Assembly (NCBI RefSeq): GCF_004025535.1
Contig: NZ_QJRG01000050.1
Coordinates: 115,589 to 179,588, forward strand
Direction: 5' to 3'
Length of the DNA stretch: 64,000 nt
DNA from: Pseudomonas alkylphenolica
GTDB taxonomy: Bacteria > Pseudomonadota > Gammaproteobacteria > Pseudomonadales > Pseudomonadaceae
Position 1 is the stretch's first letter; every line of letters starts with the position of its first letter. Both the position numbers and the translations under genes were made by a program. Shown piece by piece: positions 25,614-35,900 of the stretch. The notes below the pieces were generated by a model. That model was not told the DNA's origin and made no database searches. It was given only the letters and a program-made list of their open reading frames with translations.

Positions 25614-26255
25614 ATGAGCAGTGAATCTGGACTGGTCGAACCGAAGAAGCGCCGGACACGTATCGACCCTTCGATGCGACGCAAGGCCATTATCGAGGCA
25701 ACGATGCAGTGCATCACCCGCTACGGCCACAGCGGCAGCACCCTGGAGCGCATCTGCGCGCAAGCCGGGGTGTCCATCGGTTTGATCGGCCACCACTTTT
25801 CCAGCAAGGAAGAGTTGATGCTGTCGACCTACCAGGAACTCACCGACCAGTTGCGCGAAGAAACCCGCAAATACCTGGAAGTGCAGGGCGGTTCGCCCGA
25901 CGACCGGCTGCTGGCGATCATTCGCTCGTCGTTTCGCGGGCAGATCTTCAACGAGTTCATCCTCACCACCTGGCTGGGCTTCTGGGGCGCGGCGGTGTCG
26001 TCGGATGAACTGCGCGCACTGAACAAAAAGCTCTACGCCGACTACCGCAAGGAACTCGAGGCGGTGTTCAAGGCCATCGGCAAACAAAACGGCACGCAGA
26101 TAGACGCCAAAAGCGCCGCGCTGACCATTACCGCGCTGCTCGACGGGTTCTGGCTCGAATGGGCGCTCGACCATAAAGCCTTCAGTGCCAAGAAAGCCGA
26201 GAAGTGCTGCATCACCACGGCGCACATGTTTGTGAACTGCGCAGCACCTGTTTGA
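25614..26255 (+). CDS. TetR family regulator, BetI-like
   Basis: A 213-aa protein. The N-terminal HTH reads RRKAIIEATMQCITRYGHSGSTLERICAQAGVSIGLIGHHFSSKEELM, close in style to BetI. The C-terminal half includes ALLDGFWLEWAL, a BetI-type motif. It follows the ALDH/ADH/NCS1 group after a terminator, in the same direction, and probably regulates that group in response to its substrate. That link is positional inference. It ends 12 bp from the convergent GNAT gene. Confidence 0.88.
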   Translation: MSSESGLVEPKKRRTRIDPSMRRKAIIEATMQCITRYGHSGSTLERICAQAGVSIGLIGHHFSSKEELMLSTYQELTDQLREETRKYLEVQGGSPDDRLLAIIRSSFRGQIFNEFILTTWLGFWGAAVSSDELRALNKKLYADYRKELEAVFKAIGKQNGTQIDAKSAALTITALLDGFWLEWALDHKAFSAKKAEKCCITTAHMFVNCAAPV

Positions 26256-26267
26256 CCGGCAACGATC

Positions 26268-26843
26268 TCAATCCGTCAGTTGCAGGCGATGGATCACCTG
26301 GCAGGCATTGTTGGGATCACGCACGGTCGAAAAGCCGAAGTCGCGTGCCAGGTCCTGCATCTCGGCATTGGTCGCCGAGTCGACCGAGTGCATCGCCTTG
26401 AAGCCATTGGCTCGCGCCTTGTCGATCAGGTGACCGAGCAGCAGCGCGCCCAGGCCACGACGCTTCCATTGATCGTCGACGGTCACCGCGCATTCACATT
26501 CGCCGGCCTGGTCACAGGCCGCATAACGGCTGATGCCGACTTCCCGTAGCTCGCCATCGACATGCGCCAGCGCCACATACGCCATGTTGTCGTGGTGATC
26601 GATGTCCATCAACTGATCCAGCATGGCCTCGCTGGGCTCCTTGATCTGGCACAGAAAGCGAAAATGCCGCGATTCGGGTGAGAGGCGCATGATGAAGGCC
26701 TTCTCGCGTGCACGGTCCTCGGCGCGCAGTGGCCTGATCAGTACGTGCCCGCCATCGTCGAGCGGTTCGATCCAGTGCTCACCCGCTTGCGGCGCGAAGG
26801 CGGGGGTAGAGGGTGTTGGTGTATTGGCGTGGAGAGAGGTCAT
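26268..26843 (-). CDS. GNAT family N-acetyltransferase
   Basis: A 191-aa single-domain acetyltransferase. The acetyl-CoA binding motif A is CECAVTVDDQWKRRGLGALLLGHLIDKARANG (R/Q-x-x-G-x-G/A form: KRRGLGAL). The fold begins with HVLIRPLRAEDRAREKAFIMRLSPESRHFRF, which resembles the acetyltransferase domain of protein-lysine acetyltransferases (Pat/PatZ type) without the CoA-ligase domain. The ATG at 26843 is preceded by CGGAG. An upstream in-frame extension is poor. The target is unknown, and it is not linked to a neighbour. Confidence 0.85.
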   Translation of the reverse strand: MTSLHANTPTPSTPAFAPQAGEHWIEPLDDGGHVLIRPLRAEDRAREKAFIMRLSPESRHFRFLCQIKEPSEAMLDQLMDIDHHDNMAYVALAHVDGELREVGISRYAACDQAGECECAVTVDDQWKRRGLGALLLGHLIDKARANGFKAMHSVDSATNAEMQDLARDFGFSTVRDPNNACQVIHRLQLTD

Positions 26844-26947
26844 GAGATGTACTCCGAAAGGTTGGAGAGATTCATCAAGCATGCTTCATATCTACACCTG
26901 TCCGCGCGTTCCGGTTTGATGCATGTCAAACATGAGGTGGAAGGCCC

Positions 26948-26989
26948 ATGCAAATGGCCCCGGGCGGTACTGCAAGGGGCCATTTGCAT
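26948..26989. repeat. Perfect 14-bp inverted repeat
   Basis: ATGCAAATGGCCCC and GGGGCCATTTGCAT flank a 14-nt loop. It lies between the aroQ stop codon and the GNAT start on the same strand. It could be the aroQ terminator, but no T tract follows, so an operator or processing site is also possible. Confidence 0.5.
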
Positions 26990-27004
26990 TGCGTGATGGC
27001 GAGC

Positions 27005-27460
27005 TTAAGCGGTAGTACGCTTGCGCTCCAGCAGGCCGGCAACTGCTTTAAGCGCCAACGGATAGCCGTCAGCACCCAAGCCGCAAATGACCGCGTTGAC
27101 CACACCGGACATGATCGAGTGGCGATGGAGTTCATCGCGGGCATGGATATTCGACAGGTGCAGCTCGATCAGCGGCGTTTCGATCAGCTTCAACGCATCG
27201 AGCACCGGGATCGAATGAAACGACAGCCCCGCCGGGTTGATGATCAGCGCTGCGCCTTGTTCATAGGCTTCCTGAATCCAGTCGACCATAACCCCTTCGT
27301 GGTTGGTCTGGCGAAACTCGCAGTGCAGGTCGAGGGCGGTTGCTGCGGCCACACTGTCGTGCTGGATCTGCGCCAGTGTGGTGTGGCCGTAGATGTGCGG
27401 TTCACGGCGCCCGAGCATGTTCAGGTTCGGGCCGTTGAGGATAAAGACGGTACGGTTCAT
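27005..27460 (-). CDS. aroQ: Type II 3-dehydroquinate dehydratase
   Basis: A 151-aa enzyme that dehydrates 3-dehydroquinate to 3-dehydroshikimate. It begins with ILNGPNLNMLGRREPHIYG (active-site Arg19 and Tyr24) and has IELHLSNIHARDE, with the catalytic His region. The substrate loop reads INPAGLSFHS instead of the more usual NPAAYTHTS, so it is a divergent paralogue rather than the housekeeping copy. It lies 15 bp after an MHS transporter gene, with a divergent LysR regulator. This supports a role in catabolism of imported quinate or shikimate rather than aromatic amino acid synthesis. Confidence 0.92.
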   Translation of the reverse strand: MNRTVFILNGPNLNMLGRREPHIYGHTTLAQIQHDSVAAATALDLHCEFRQTNHEGVMVDWIQEAYEQGAALIINPAGLSFHSIPVLDALKLIETPLIELHLSNIHARDELHRHSIMSGVVNAVICGLGADGYPLALKAVAGLLERKRTTA

Positions 27461-27475
27461 GGTCGCTCTGCCGGA

Positions 27476-28843
27476 TCAGTTGGAAGGTTGCTTGTTGAAC
27501 AGGACGCGCGGTTCGCCTTCGGTGGGTGGCTGGTCAGCGACCCGGTTGAGGTCGATACCGCGGGTTTCCGGGCCGATGACAATCATCGCCAGGGAAATCA
27601 GGTTGATCGCGGCACACAGTGACACCAGCGGCCATGGCGAGTTGCCGGACTGGCTCATCAGCCACACGGCGATCATCGGCATCGGGCCACCGATCAGCAG
27701 GTTGGCACCGGTGTAGGCCAGGGCCGAGCCCGAGTAACGCACCTGGGTCGGGAAGGCTTCGGCAAACGCCACCGGCTGGATACCGCTCTGAAACTGGGTA
27801 AAACCGAGGAACAGCCCCATGATTGCCATGATCGCAGCAACGTTCTGGGTGTTGAGGATCGGGAAGTACACGGTCAGGATCAGCAGGGTCATGCACGAGC
27901 CAAATGCCAGGGCTTTCTTGCGCCCCCAGCGATCCGACAGGTAGCCGCCGGCCAACGCGCCCAAAATCGCAAAGACGTTGGCTACCATCAGCGACATGAA
28001 GCCCATCGACTGGCTCATGCCCAGGTGCTTGGTCAGGTAGCTCAGCGAAAAAATCACGATCAGGTAAAACAGTGCTGCGGGCGAGCAGAAGAACAGCATC
28101 AGCCGCACGATGGTCTTGCGGTGGCTGCCTAATGCCGCTTTCAACGGGCTTTTCACCGGTTTCACCGGTGCGTTCTGCAGGGCGACGAAGGCGGGGGTTT
28201 CATCGACTTTCAAACGGATGAAAATCGCCACCACTACCAGCACAAAACTCATCAGAAAGGGGATGCGCCAGCCAAAACTCTCGAACTGCTCGCTGCTCAG
28301 CAGAGCTGCCAGGCCCATCAACACGCCGTTGGCGAGGATCTGGCTCAACGGCGAGCACAGGCCCAGCAGGCCGGAGTAGCGGCCACGACGATCAGGGGCG
28401 GCATGCTCCAGGGCCATCAGTTGCGCACCTGTGGATTCGCCACCCAGCGCAAAGCCCTGAATGATCCGCAGCAACACCAGCAGGATCGGTGCCCAGACCC
28501 CGACCTGGCTGTAGGTCGGGAGCAAGCCCATCAGCACGGAGGCCAGGCCCATCATGGTCACGGTGGCGAGCATCAGGTTGCGCCGCCCAAGCTTGTCACC
28601 GAGGTAACCACAGGTGATCGCCCCGAGCGGGCGGGCCGCGAGGCCGACACCGAAGGTGGCCAGCGAGGCGAGCAGCCCGGCGGTGGGCTCCATGGCCGGG
28701 AAAAACAGTTTGGGCAGCACCGTGGCTGACACCGCGCCATACAGGGTGAAGTCGAACCATTCCAGGGCAGTGCCGATGGTGGCGGCCGTCACCGCTTTGC
28801 GGGACATCCGGGCATCGGCCGGGGAGCGAGTGGTTGTGCTCAT
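27476..28843 (-). CDS. MFS transporter, metabolite:H+ symporter (MHS) family, probable quinate/shikimate carrier
   Basis: A 455-aa, 12-TM protein. The N-terminal TM1 region ATIGTALEWFDFTLYG is the MHS hallmark shared with ShiA, ProP and KgtP. The loop 2-3 motif is GYLGDKLGRRNLM, and RIIQGFALGGESTGAQLM follows. Pairing with aroQ suggests import of quinate, shikimate or dehydroshikimate. It is the first gene of the operon divergent from the LysR gene. A Crc-type motif lies 16 nt before the start. Confidence 0.88.
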   Translation of the reverse strand: MSTTTRSPADARMSRKAVTAATIGTALEWFDFTLYGAVSATVLPKLFFPAMEPTAGLLASLATFGVGLAARPLGAITCGYLGDKLGRRNLMLATVTMMGLASVLMGLLPTYSQVGVWAPILLVLLRIIQGFALGGESTGAQLMALEHAAPDRRGRYSGLLGLCSPLSQILANGVLMGLAALLSSEQFESFGWRIPFLMSFVLVVVAIFIRLKVDETPAFVALQNAPVKPVKSPLKAALGSHRKTIVRLMLFFCSPAALFYLIVIFSLSYLTKHLGMSQSMGFMSLMVANVFAILGALAGGYLSDRWGRKKALAFGSCMTLLILTVYFPILNTQNVAAIMAIMGLFLGFTQFQSGIQPVAFAEAFPTQVRYSGSALAYTGANLLIGGPMPMIAVWLMSQSGNSPWPLVSLCAAINLISLAMIVIGPETRGIDLNRVADQPPTEGEPRVLFNKQPSN

Positions 28844-28858
28844 TAGCGGTACTCGTCG

Positions 28859-28868
28859 TTGTTTTTGT
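28859..28868 (-). promoter_or_regulatory. Candidate Crc/Hfq CA motif before the MHS transporter gene
   Basis: Sense strand ACAAAAACAA, with AAAAACAA matching AAnAAnAA. Confidence 0.5.
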
Positions 28869-28958
28869 CGTTATGGACTCGCGAAGCGCCGCTGGACCGG
28901 CGTCGGTGCAGTGCGCGTCGAAGTGAGTAGACGGTAGCGCAATTGGCTTGCAGAATAA

Positions 28959-28984
28959 TTATTGAAAAAACAACATTTCAATAA
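28959..28984. promoter_or_regulatory. LysR-type operator palindrome
   Basis: TTATTGAAA-N8-TTTCAATAA is a perfect 9-bp dyad in the 164-bp spacer between the divergent MHS and LysR genes, 23 bp before the LysR start. An AT-rich dyad in this position is a typical recognition site of an autoregulating LTTR. Confidence 0.6.
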
Positions 28985-29007
28985 GCTAGCCTTATAGGTT
29001 ATTGCGC

Positions 29008-29892
29008 ATGGAACTTCGTCATCTGAAAGCCTTTGTGGTGGCTGCCGACTTGCAGCACTTCAGTCAGGCCGCCGAGCAACTGGGCATTGCCCAACCCGCG
29101 TTGAGCCAGTTGATGCGCACCCTGGAAAAAGAACTGGGAGTGGCGCTGTTTCGCCGTGAACACCGCAGCGTGGCGCTGACCGCGGCCGGCCAGGCGTTCC
29201 TGCCCCATGCCCGCCAGTCGATTGCCGCCAGCGAACTGGCCAGCGCTGCCGCTCGCCGTGCGCGCCGGGGCGAAGCAGGGGAGATCAACATCGGCTACCA
29301 CTCGGCGCTGTTCGAGGCGAACCTGCCGCAGCTGCTCAGGCATTACTTCAGCAGCTTTCCCGAGGTCAAGGTGTCGTTGGTGGATGCCGGCATTCGCGGG
29401 CAGTTCGACATGTTGCTCACCGATAAAATCGACCTGGGGTTTGCCCGGGTGTTCAAGGACCACCTGCCGGACCGCCTGCGCACGCACCCGTTCAGCCACT
29501 CGAAACTGGTGTTGCTGATCCCCGATAACCACCCGATGGCTGCCGATTTCAATGGTGAACTGGCAGCCCTGCGCCACGAGCAGTTCGTCTTCCTGCAAGA
29601 CCCCACCGGCATCGGCCTGACCTCGCATACCCTGCACGCGTGCCGGCAGCATCAACTGCACCCGAGCAACATCCTTTACGTACCGTCGTTGATGAGCATT
29701 CCCGGCTTGGTTGCTGCCGGGATCGGCATGAGCATCGTGCCGGAACCGATGGCCCGGTTGACCATGCCCGGCGTGCACATCGTGCCTCTGGAGCAGCCGG
29801 AGATGGTCAGTGAGCTTTCCCTGATTTCGCGCATTGATGAGCGGTCCAGTGCAGTGCTGCACTTTATCGAGGAGGCGAAAGGCTGGGGGTAG
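29008..29892 (+). CDS. LysR family transcriptional regulator (CatM/BenM-like layout)
   Basis: A 294-aa LTTR beginning MELRHLKAFVVAADLQHFSQAAEQLGIAQPALSQLMRTLEKELG, the CatR/BenM-type opening. The effector domain starts at about residue 90. An upstream in-frame TTG two codons earlier is less likely than the ATG at 29008. It diverges from the MHS-aroQ operon with a clear palindrome between, so it probably activates that operon in response to quinate, shikimate or a product. It is convergent with the giant genes, with 57 bp between and no obvious terminator. Confidence 0.9.
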   Translation: MELRHLKAFVVAADLQHFSQAAEQLGIAQPALSQLMRTLEKELGVALFRREHRSVALTAAGQAFLPHARQSIAASELASAAARRARRGEAGEINIGYHSALFEANLPQLLRHYFSSFPEVKVSLVDAGIRGQFDMLLTDKIDLGFARVFKDHLPDRLRTHPFSHSKLVLLIPDNHPMAADFNGELAALRHEQFVFLQDPTGIGLTSHTLHACRQHQLHPSNILYVPSLMSIPGLVAAGIGMSIVPEPMARLTMPGVHIVPLEQPEMVSELSLISRIDERSSAVLHFIEEAKGWG

Positions 29893-29949
29893 TGCATTGA
29901 AGCCAGTAACGGCAATGGCACAGCCTCCGGTTCAAGGCGGTAGATGAGG

Positions 29950-32900
29950 CTACTTGTCACGGATGACCACAGCCATGGGCGGCGAGACAGATACAATGCG
30001 TGCTTGAGCCTCTGTTCTGCTTGCCATCGCGTCTGGCATGAGTGCCTGCGCCATCTCGTCAGGGAGGTCGCGCGAGAACAACCAGCGAAGGTCCAGCGCG
30101 TCTTTTTGGTTCAATGGGCCTTTATCGTCAGCATTAACAAGGGTGTGCAGCATGGACACATCACACCAGCACTCTCCGGCATCTGTTGTTGCATCAAAAC
30201 TCAATGCAAGACCAACACAGCCGACCAGACCTTTTGCTGACTGATTGAGTAAGGTGCTCACGGCTTGATCGAGGACCAGTGTGTTGGCTACGCCGTTGAG
30301 GTCTATTGATGTGATTGTTGAACTATTGGGATGTAACCACACTTCGATCGCGCGCACTGATCCTGTGCCGGGTTTGACCGGAATCGGTGTGAGGTCTGTT
30401 TCTTTCGAAGGCGTTTGCCCGGCTTGAAGGACTTCCAGACGCAGTGTGAGCTCTTTCGGAAGTGATGCCGCGATGCCAACAAAACGAAACATCAGCTTCA
30501 AATGTCCTGGTTTGTTGCTCCCCGTCGCCACCAGGTCCAGTTCATGTCGCCGATACTCGCCAGGCATGTCCTTGATTGCCGTCCCCGACAGAATCAGCGC
30601 TGAAGTTTCGAACTCTATTACGCGAATGTTCAATCGCCCCGAGACATTGGCATCTTCCGGCAGGGAGGAGGTAGTGCTGTTAAGCAGACCGCTGTGAACA
30701 TACTCTTCAATGGGTCTTCCGGGCTCGTCACGCAGGCGCGTCATCACATAGGCCAGGTGACGTGCCCTGCGCAGCGGGACAGGGCTGGCCTCGGTCGACG
30801 ATGTCAGGTGCAGCGGTGCGGAGTCGGGGCTGAAGTGGATACTTAACGTTCGCCGTTTACCTTGGTCGACACACTTTGCGGTTAGATCGGATACCAGGGC
30901 ACGCTCCGCATTGCTGCGTTTAGCGTGGCCTAGGGTCAGGTTTGCGAAGTCGCGGTGCGTGCGTGCCCAGGCCAGAAAGGTGGAGGCGCTCGCAGCAGTG
31001 GCCCGAACACTTGCACCTTCTGGTAGCAGAATGCGCCTCAGCTGCTTTTCTTCGGTCGGATTTGCTATTCCAGATGAAGTGGGGGTTGCCGGCGGGCTCC
31101 ACACGAAACTAGCAACCTTTTGCCATGTGGCTGAACGCCCCCGGGTGATATCCGCCGACTCACGGGGCAAGAAGATGGAAAGCCCGTATTGCCCCGGAGC
31201 GACCGGCTGGTGCAGGAAGGCAACCGAGGCAGCGTCTTGGGGTACCTTCACAATCGTTACTTCATGGCATTTCAAGCCCGCCACGCCATCAAGCATGACT
31301 TTGCTGACCGTGATTGTACAAGGCTGTCCCTGGCCACGCTCAAGACGCACGAACGGTGTTTTTTCGTCTGCGTTCCACATCAGACCGTTATCCGCTGTCT
31401 GGTCTAGCGGCATTTCTATCCACCAGCAGCGATCGGCATCGCGCCCGGGAGTTCCGGCGTTCTGCGCATTAACCGGCGCTGCGGGAAGATCGGGCAACCA
31501 GTCGGGGTCCAGATGGCGCTGCATCAGGATTCCCAGGAAGTGCTCCTCCAGCGCCTGCAGGGGCTTTTCATCCAATGGTATTGGGGTCAGCGAAAACATT
31601 GAGTTGGCGAACAGGGGCGCTGCAGCATGAGGTGAATCGAAGGTCAGGCCAATCGGACCCTCGGCCGTCAAGGCCAACCCCATTGCCACCTCGTTTGGCA
31701 TTGCGCTGTAGGTCAGTGTCGGATCAGGCCCAATTTCCTTGCGGGCATCGCGAATTTCGACAAAGTCGGGGCTTTCGAATCCATAGCCGAACCCGGTTTT
31801 AAGTTCGGCACTTATGCGTTCGGCCAGCCCGCCATGGGCCAAGGGCGGCTCCTGCAGGACGGCCAGTACGGAGGGTGTATCCCCGGCGGTGGTGGTTGTA
31901 AGGGGAATCAGCGCTCGCAGTTGCGGACGGGTGAGCTGGATATGTGCAAGGTCGGCAAACATCGCTGCGCGCAGTGTCCAGGTATCGGCTAGCCGCCGTT
32001 TGGCTTCGTTGAACGGCAGGAAGGCCTCGATTTCACGACGATTGACTGATTTGAGCGCTCCCGAATACCGCGACTTGAGGACGAACCGGTGCCGCCAATA
32101 GCAGGCTGAAGGTGAGTCCCACGTTACGGTCTGCAGTACGGTGCTGGCGGGAAGTGGATCGAGTTTTATCGGCAAGGTATCAGCGTCGATATTGCTGCGG
32201 TCGAAAAACAGTTCATCTTCGAAATCAAGGACACTCGACGCGTGGTCTTGCAGGCGTAGTGACGTTTCCAGAACGGGAACATTCTGCGCCTGTTCGCTGC
32301 GCCCCCACGCGACACGCTTGGGATTCAACGCGCGGTAGATAGGTCGCCCCGAGTAGCGCCATTGTTGGCTGATTACTCTGGCGTGGCTGTAAATCCGCCA
32401 GGCGTTACGGTCGCTCTCCAGGGGAGGCTCCTGCGCAGTGACGAGGTTGTAGCGGCGGGCGTTGGCCGCTGCTTTAAAACCAATCATCTGGTAGGCAAGC
32501 TCGATAAGCGCCTGGTGCGCGGCAGTGACCGTGCTTTGACTCCTGTCGTTGCTGGCAACCCAAACTGGAAGGGCATCCACCATCGTTTCGATGCACAGAG
32601 CGGCCATAGGGAAGGCATGGTGGCTGTCGGTGCTACTTGATGCGTATTGAAGCAGGCCCGAATGAATAGGGGCCAATGCGGCCAGCACATTTTTTTGGAT
32701 GGGAAATGAAAACAGCCGGCTTTCAACCCTTGCATCAATGGTGAATTGGACAACCTTGCCTTCCGGGAAGCTGGCGATGACTCCGGGGTTAGGTACCACC
32801 TGATCCGGATCTTTCAAGTCAGCTGGGTAGGGGTTGATGATCTGCAGATTCGCTTTTTCATCGCAGTTCAGGGTCAACTTGAAACTGAACTGTTCATCAA

Positions 32901-35900
32901 TATCCTTCATCAGGGTGCTGATGGCTTTGCCCCTGGAATTTTCATCCGCCCACGTTCGGGTGAACCGAGTTGCAATCGAGTGGAGCAGCCCTTTGGGCTT
33001 GGCCAGTTGCAGTGACACTGTGCATGGTGGACTGGCATTGCCGCCGCAAAGCCGGTCCGTTTCACACCAGGAAAAGCCGATTTCGGTCACTGCCGGATCT
33101 GGAAGGCGGTCAAAAAAGTTGCCAAGGATCGAGTGAACACTGCGTATTGAATAGAGTGCTGCCAGGTCTGTATAAAACTGTTCTGCAAGCTCAGGGTCAC
33201 CAACTGCTTGGTCCCGCAAAGTCCTATTGGCCATCCAGCGCTGAAAATCGAGATACCCGACCCGCGGTGTCGACACCTTGAAGCAGGCCGGTTGCATAAC
33301 CTGCTCTGGTTGCCAAACCCGATACTGGGGGGAGGCCATGAGCAGAAGCGAGGGGGCAGGGCGGGAGCCTGTGGGACACTCAGGCGCGGTGAAGCTTACG
33401 GCGGCAACATCTGTACCCGCTTTTAGTACCAACCGCAACCAGACCAGGTCACCATCCGAAAGCCGTAGCGTACCCAATTGACGTTTGCGAGCACCATCGA
33501 GGACGAGGCTCACTTCCAACTCATAAAAGTCCGTCTGGAATTTGCTGTTAAACACGAGGCGGATCGATGCGTTCGACAAATCATCGACGAGGTCTTCGCA
33601 AATGAAATCATCGTCGTGATCCTCTCGGCGATCGAAAGGTGAAGGCGTCGCGGCCGGGCCGTTCTGTATGCGCAACCACAAATGATCAACCTGACCGGTG
33701 ATCTGAACGTCTGCGATTGACAGTGCGAGTTCTTGATTCTTTTGCCCAAACGCCAGCGCGAGGGTGCCGATGCCGTCACTCTCGCGGTACAGATCCACTG
33801 TGCCGAGCGATTGGGCCGCCGCGACCACACTGACCCTGGGATAGTCGCTGGTAAGTGCCACCACATCGGGCAGGTTTCGATTGAGGCGTTGTTGGTCTTT
33901 GGTCAGTGGCATCTGTGTTTGGGGATGAAACTCGGCTATCTCCAGTTCTCCGATTGCTGTACGGCGCTGGTAGTCTGCATGCGCGATAACATCTGGAGCG
34001 GGTTCATTTGCAACGCCCGGCAACCAGGGCTCTTGTTCACTCAGGCGTTGATCAACAGGGAGCGCGCCAGCATTGGTCACTGCAAAGGCGAAACTGTCGT
34101 AGTGGCAACCATAGGCGAGGCGGGGCAGTGGAAGTTGCCCTTTCAAGTCATCTACAACATCGGCTGCGTAGAACGGCGATGTTACGGATTTATCCTGTGC
34201 CGTTTTCGTAGTGGGGGCTGTCAGGACGCTGGCCAGACTCGCGTCGGCAAACGGTGCTCCGTGGTACTCAACAAATGCCGGGCCGCGCCCGTCATTTACG
34301 GTGGGCAGAAAGGGGTGCAGCGTGAATGGCACCTTCGGCGGTGTTGTCAGCGTCAGGATAGCACCGCTCCAATGCAGTTCAGCCAGATTGGCATGGGCAA
34401 ACCCTGGCTGGTCCTCACGATGAATCGCGAGGGCAATTCCGTTGAAATCATCGAGAAATTCGTCGAGTAGTGCGCCCGTAATGTCGCCTGTGATCTGCAG
34501 CGGGAGCGGTTGTGGCGCCATATCCGGGACAAAGCGTTTTCCTTCGCCAGCTAGATCGCGCAGATTGGACATGGTTGCCTTGTAGGCGCGGTCAAGGTGG
34601 TTACAGATGAGGGAGAGTTCACTGTAGGAATATTTGTTTGGCCAGGGGTAATATACAAGTCGCCAAGCAATATGATCAAACAACAACTCCGCTCCATCGA
34701 AATTGGTCAGGCGGCGCTCAAAATATTTAGACTGTTGAATTCTGGTTGCAACGTTTTCTGGAGAGGGACCATCTATAAACTGGAACAGATCCTTACCTTG
34801 GTAAACTGTGTGCAGGAGTTCAAGGCTGGCGCTTCGGCGCACTGCTTCGGCGCCATTGAATGGACCATTGAGCAGTGAGCAATAGCGAATCCATGCTTTG
34901 GCTACAGGCTCTTTGGCGGTTATGGAAAGCTGACGCTCGATCAGTGTCGCAACAGAGCCCACCGAGGCATTGTCGGCTGCGGTTTCGAATAGTCGAATTA
35001 CCGCGGTTTCTGCACCGGACTCTTCAGATAGTGTTGCCTGGACGTTGGACAGCGCACGCATCAGAAACTCAATCGGCGGGGTACTTCCCATCGCCTTTGA
35101 AAGTTCCTCGCCTATCTCATAAGCAAACACATTCCCATTACTGTCCGGCACGGAATGCGCCAGAAGTGAATGGAAGAGTTGCATGTCTACAGGCGTGTCG
35201 GCACTGCTTTTTTCGCTCAGGTCATAGACGTGCCGCAGCGCTGAGTCAAAGTTCACTTCTGCGCGTCTGTCGTGTCCGCCAGGTGAGACTATCAACGGGG
35301 AGTGCGCAAGGGCGTCACGAATGGCGTTGAGGATCTGCTTACGCGTGAGGCCTGTCGTTGGATTGGATTTTTTGAGTTCGTCTTCAATTGCGCTTACGAG
35401 GGGAGCAAGCAGTTCCCCTTCGGTATTCAGATCAGAAACGGGCTTCATCATCGCGATGACGATGTTGTCGAGTGCGGCTAATAGGCCTGAGACTGCTGCC
35501 CATATCAGCGCAACCGGTACTAGCGTACGGTTTGCACTTTTCTCGAGTTGGAAAAGTTGCTCGTAAGCCGCCTCATCATGCTGGGCGGCATCCTGAACCC
35601 GGCCTCGGCTGAACAGCGATGGCGTAACCGCCATCAGGCCGCAAGCACGGTGCTCAAAGGCGATAAGCAAACGTTGCAAGGGAATGGCATGGCGGTTGAC
35701 CCTGAAATAGCCTTCCCGGGTCAAACGCCCTCCCAGCAGTTGGCTATGCCCCTGTTTGAGCACGGCGGTGCGACAACGCAGGCCGGGTATCTCACTGCCA
35801 AATTCCGTCTTGAGGGACGCATTGGGGTCTTCAGCGCAGCTGAGCAGGTCACAGGTGGTGTCCTCGCAGGCAAATACAAGTTGATCAGGCGCTTGGACGT

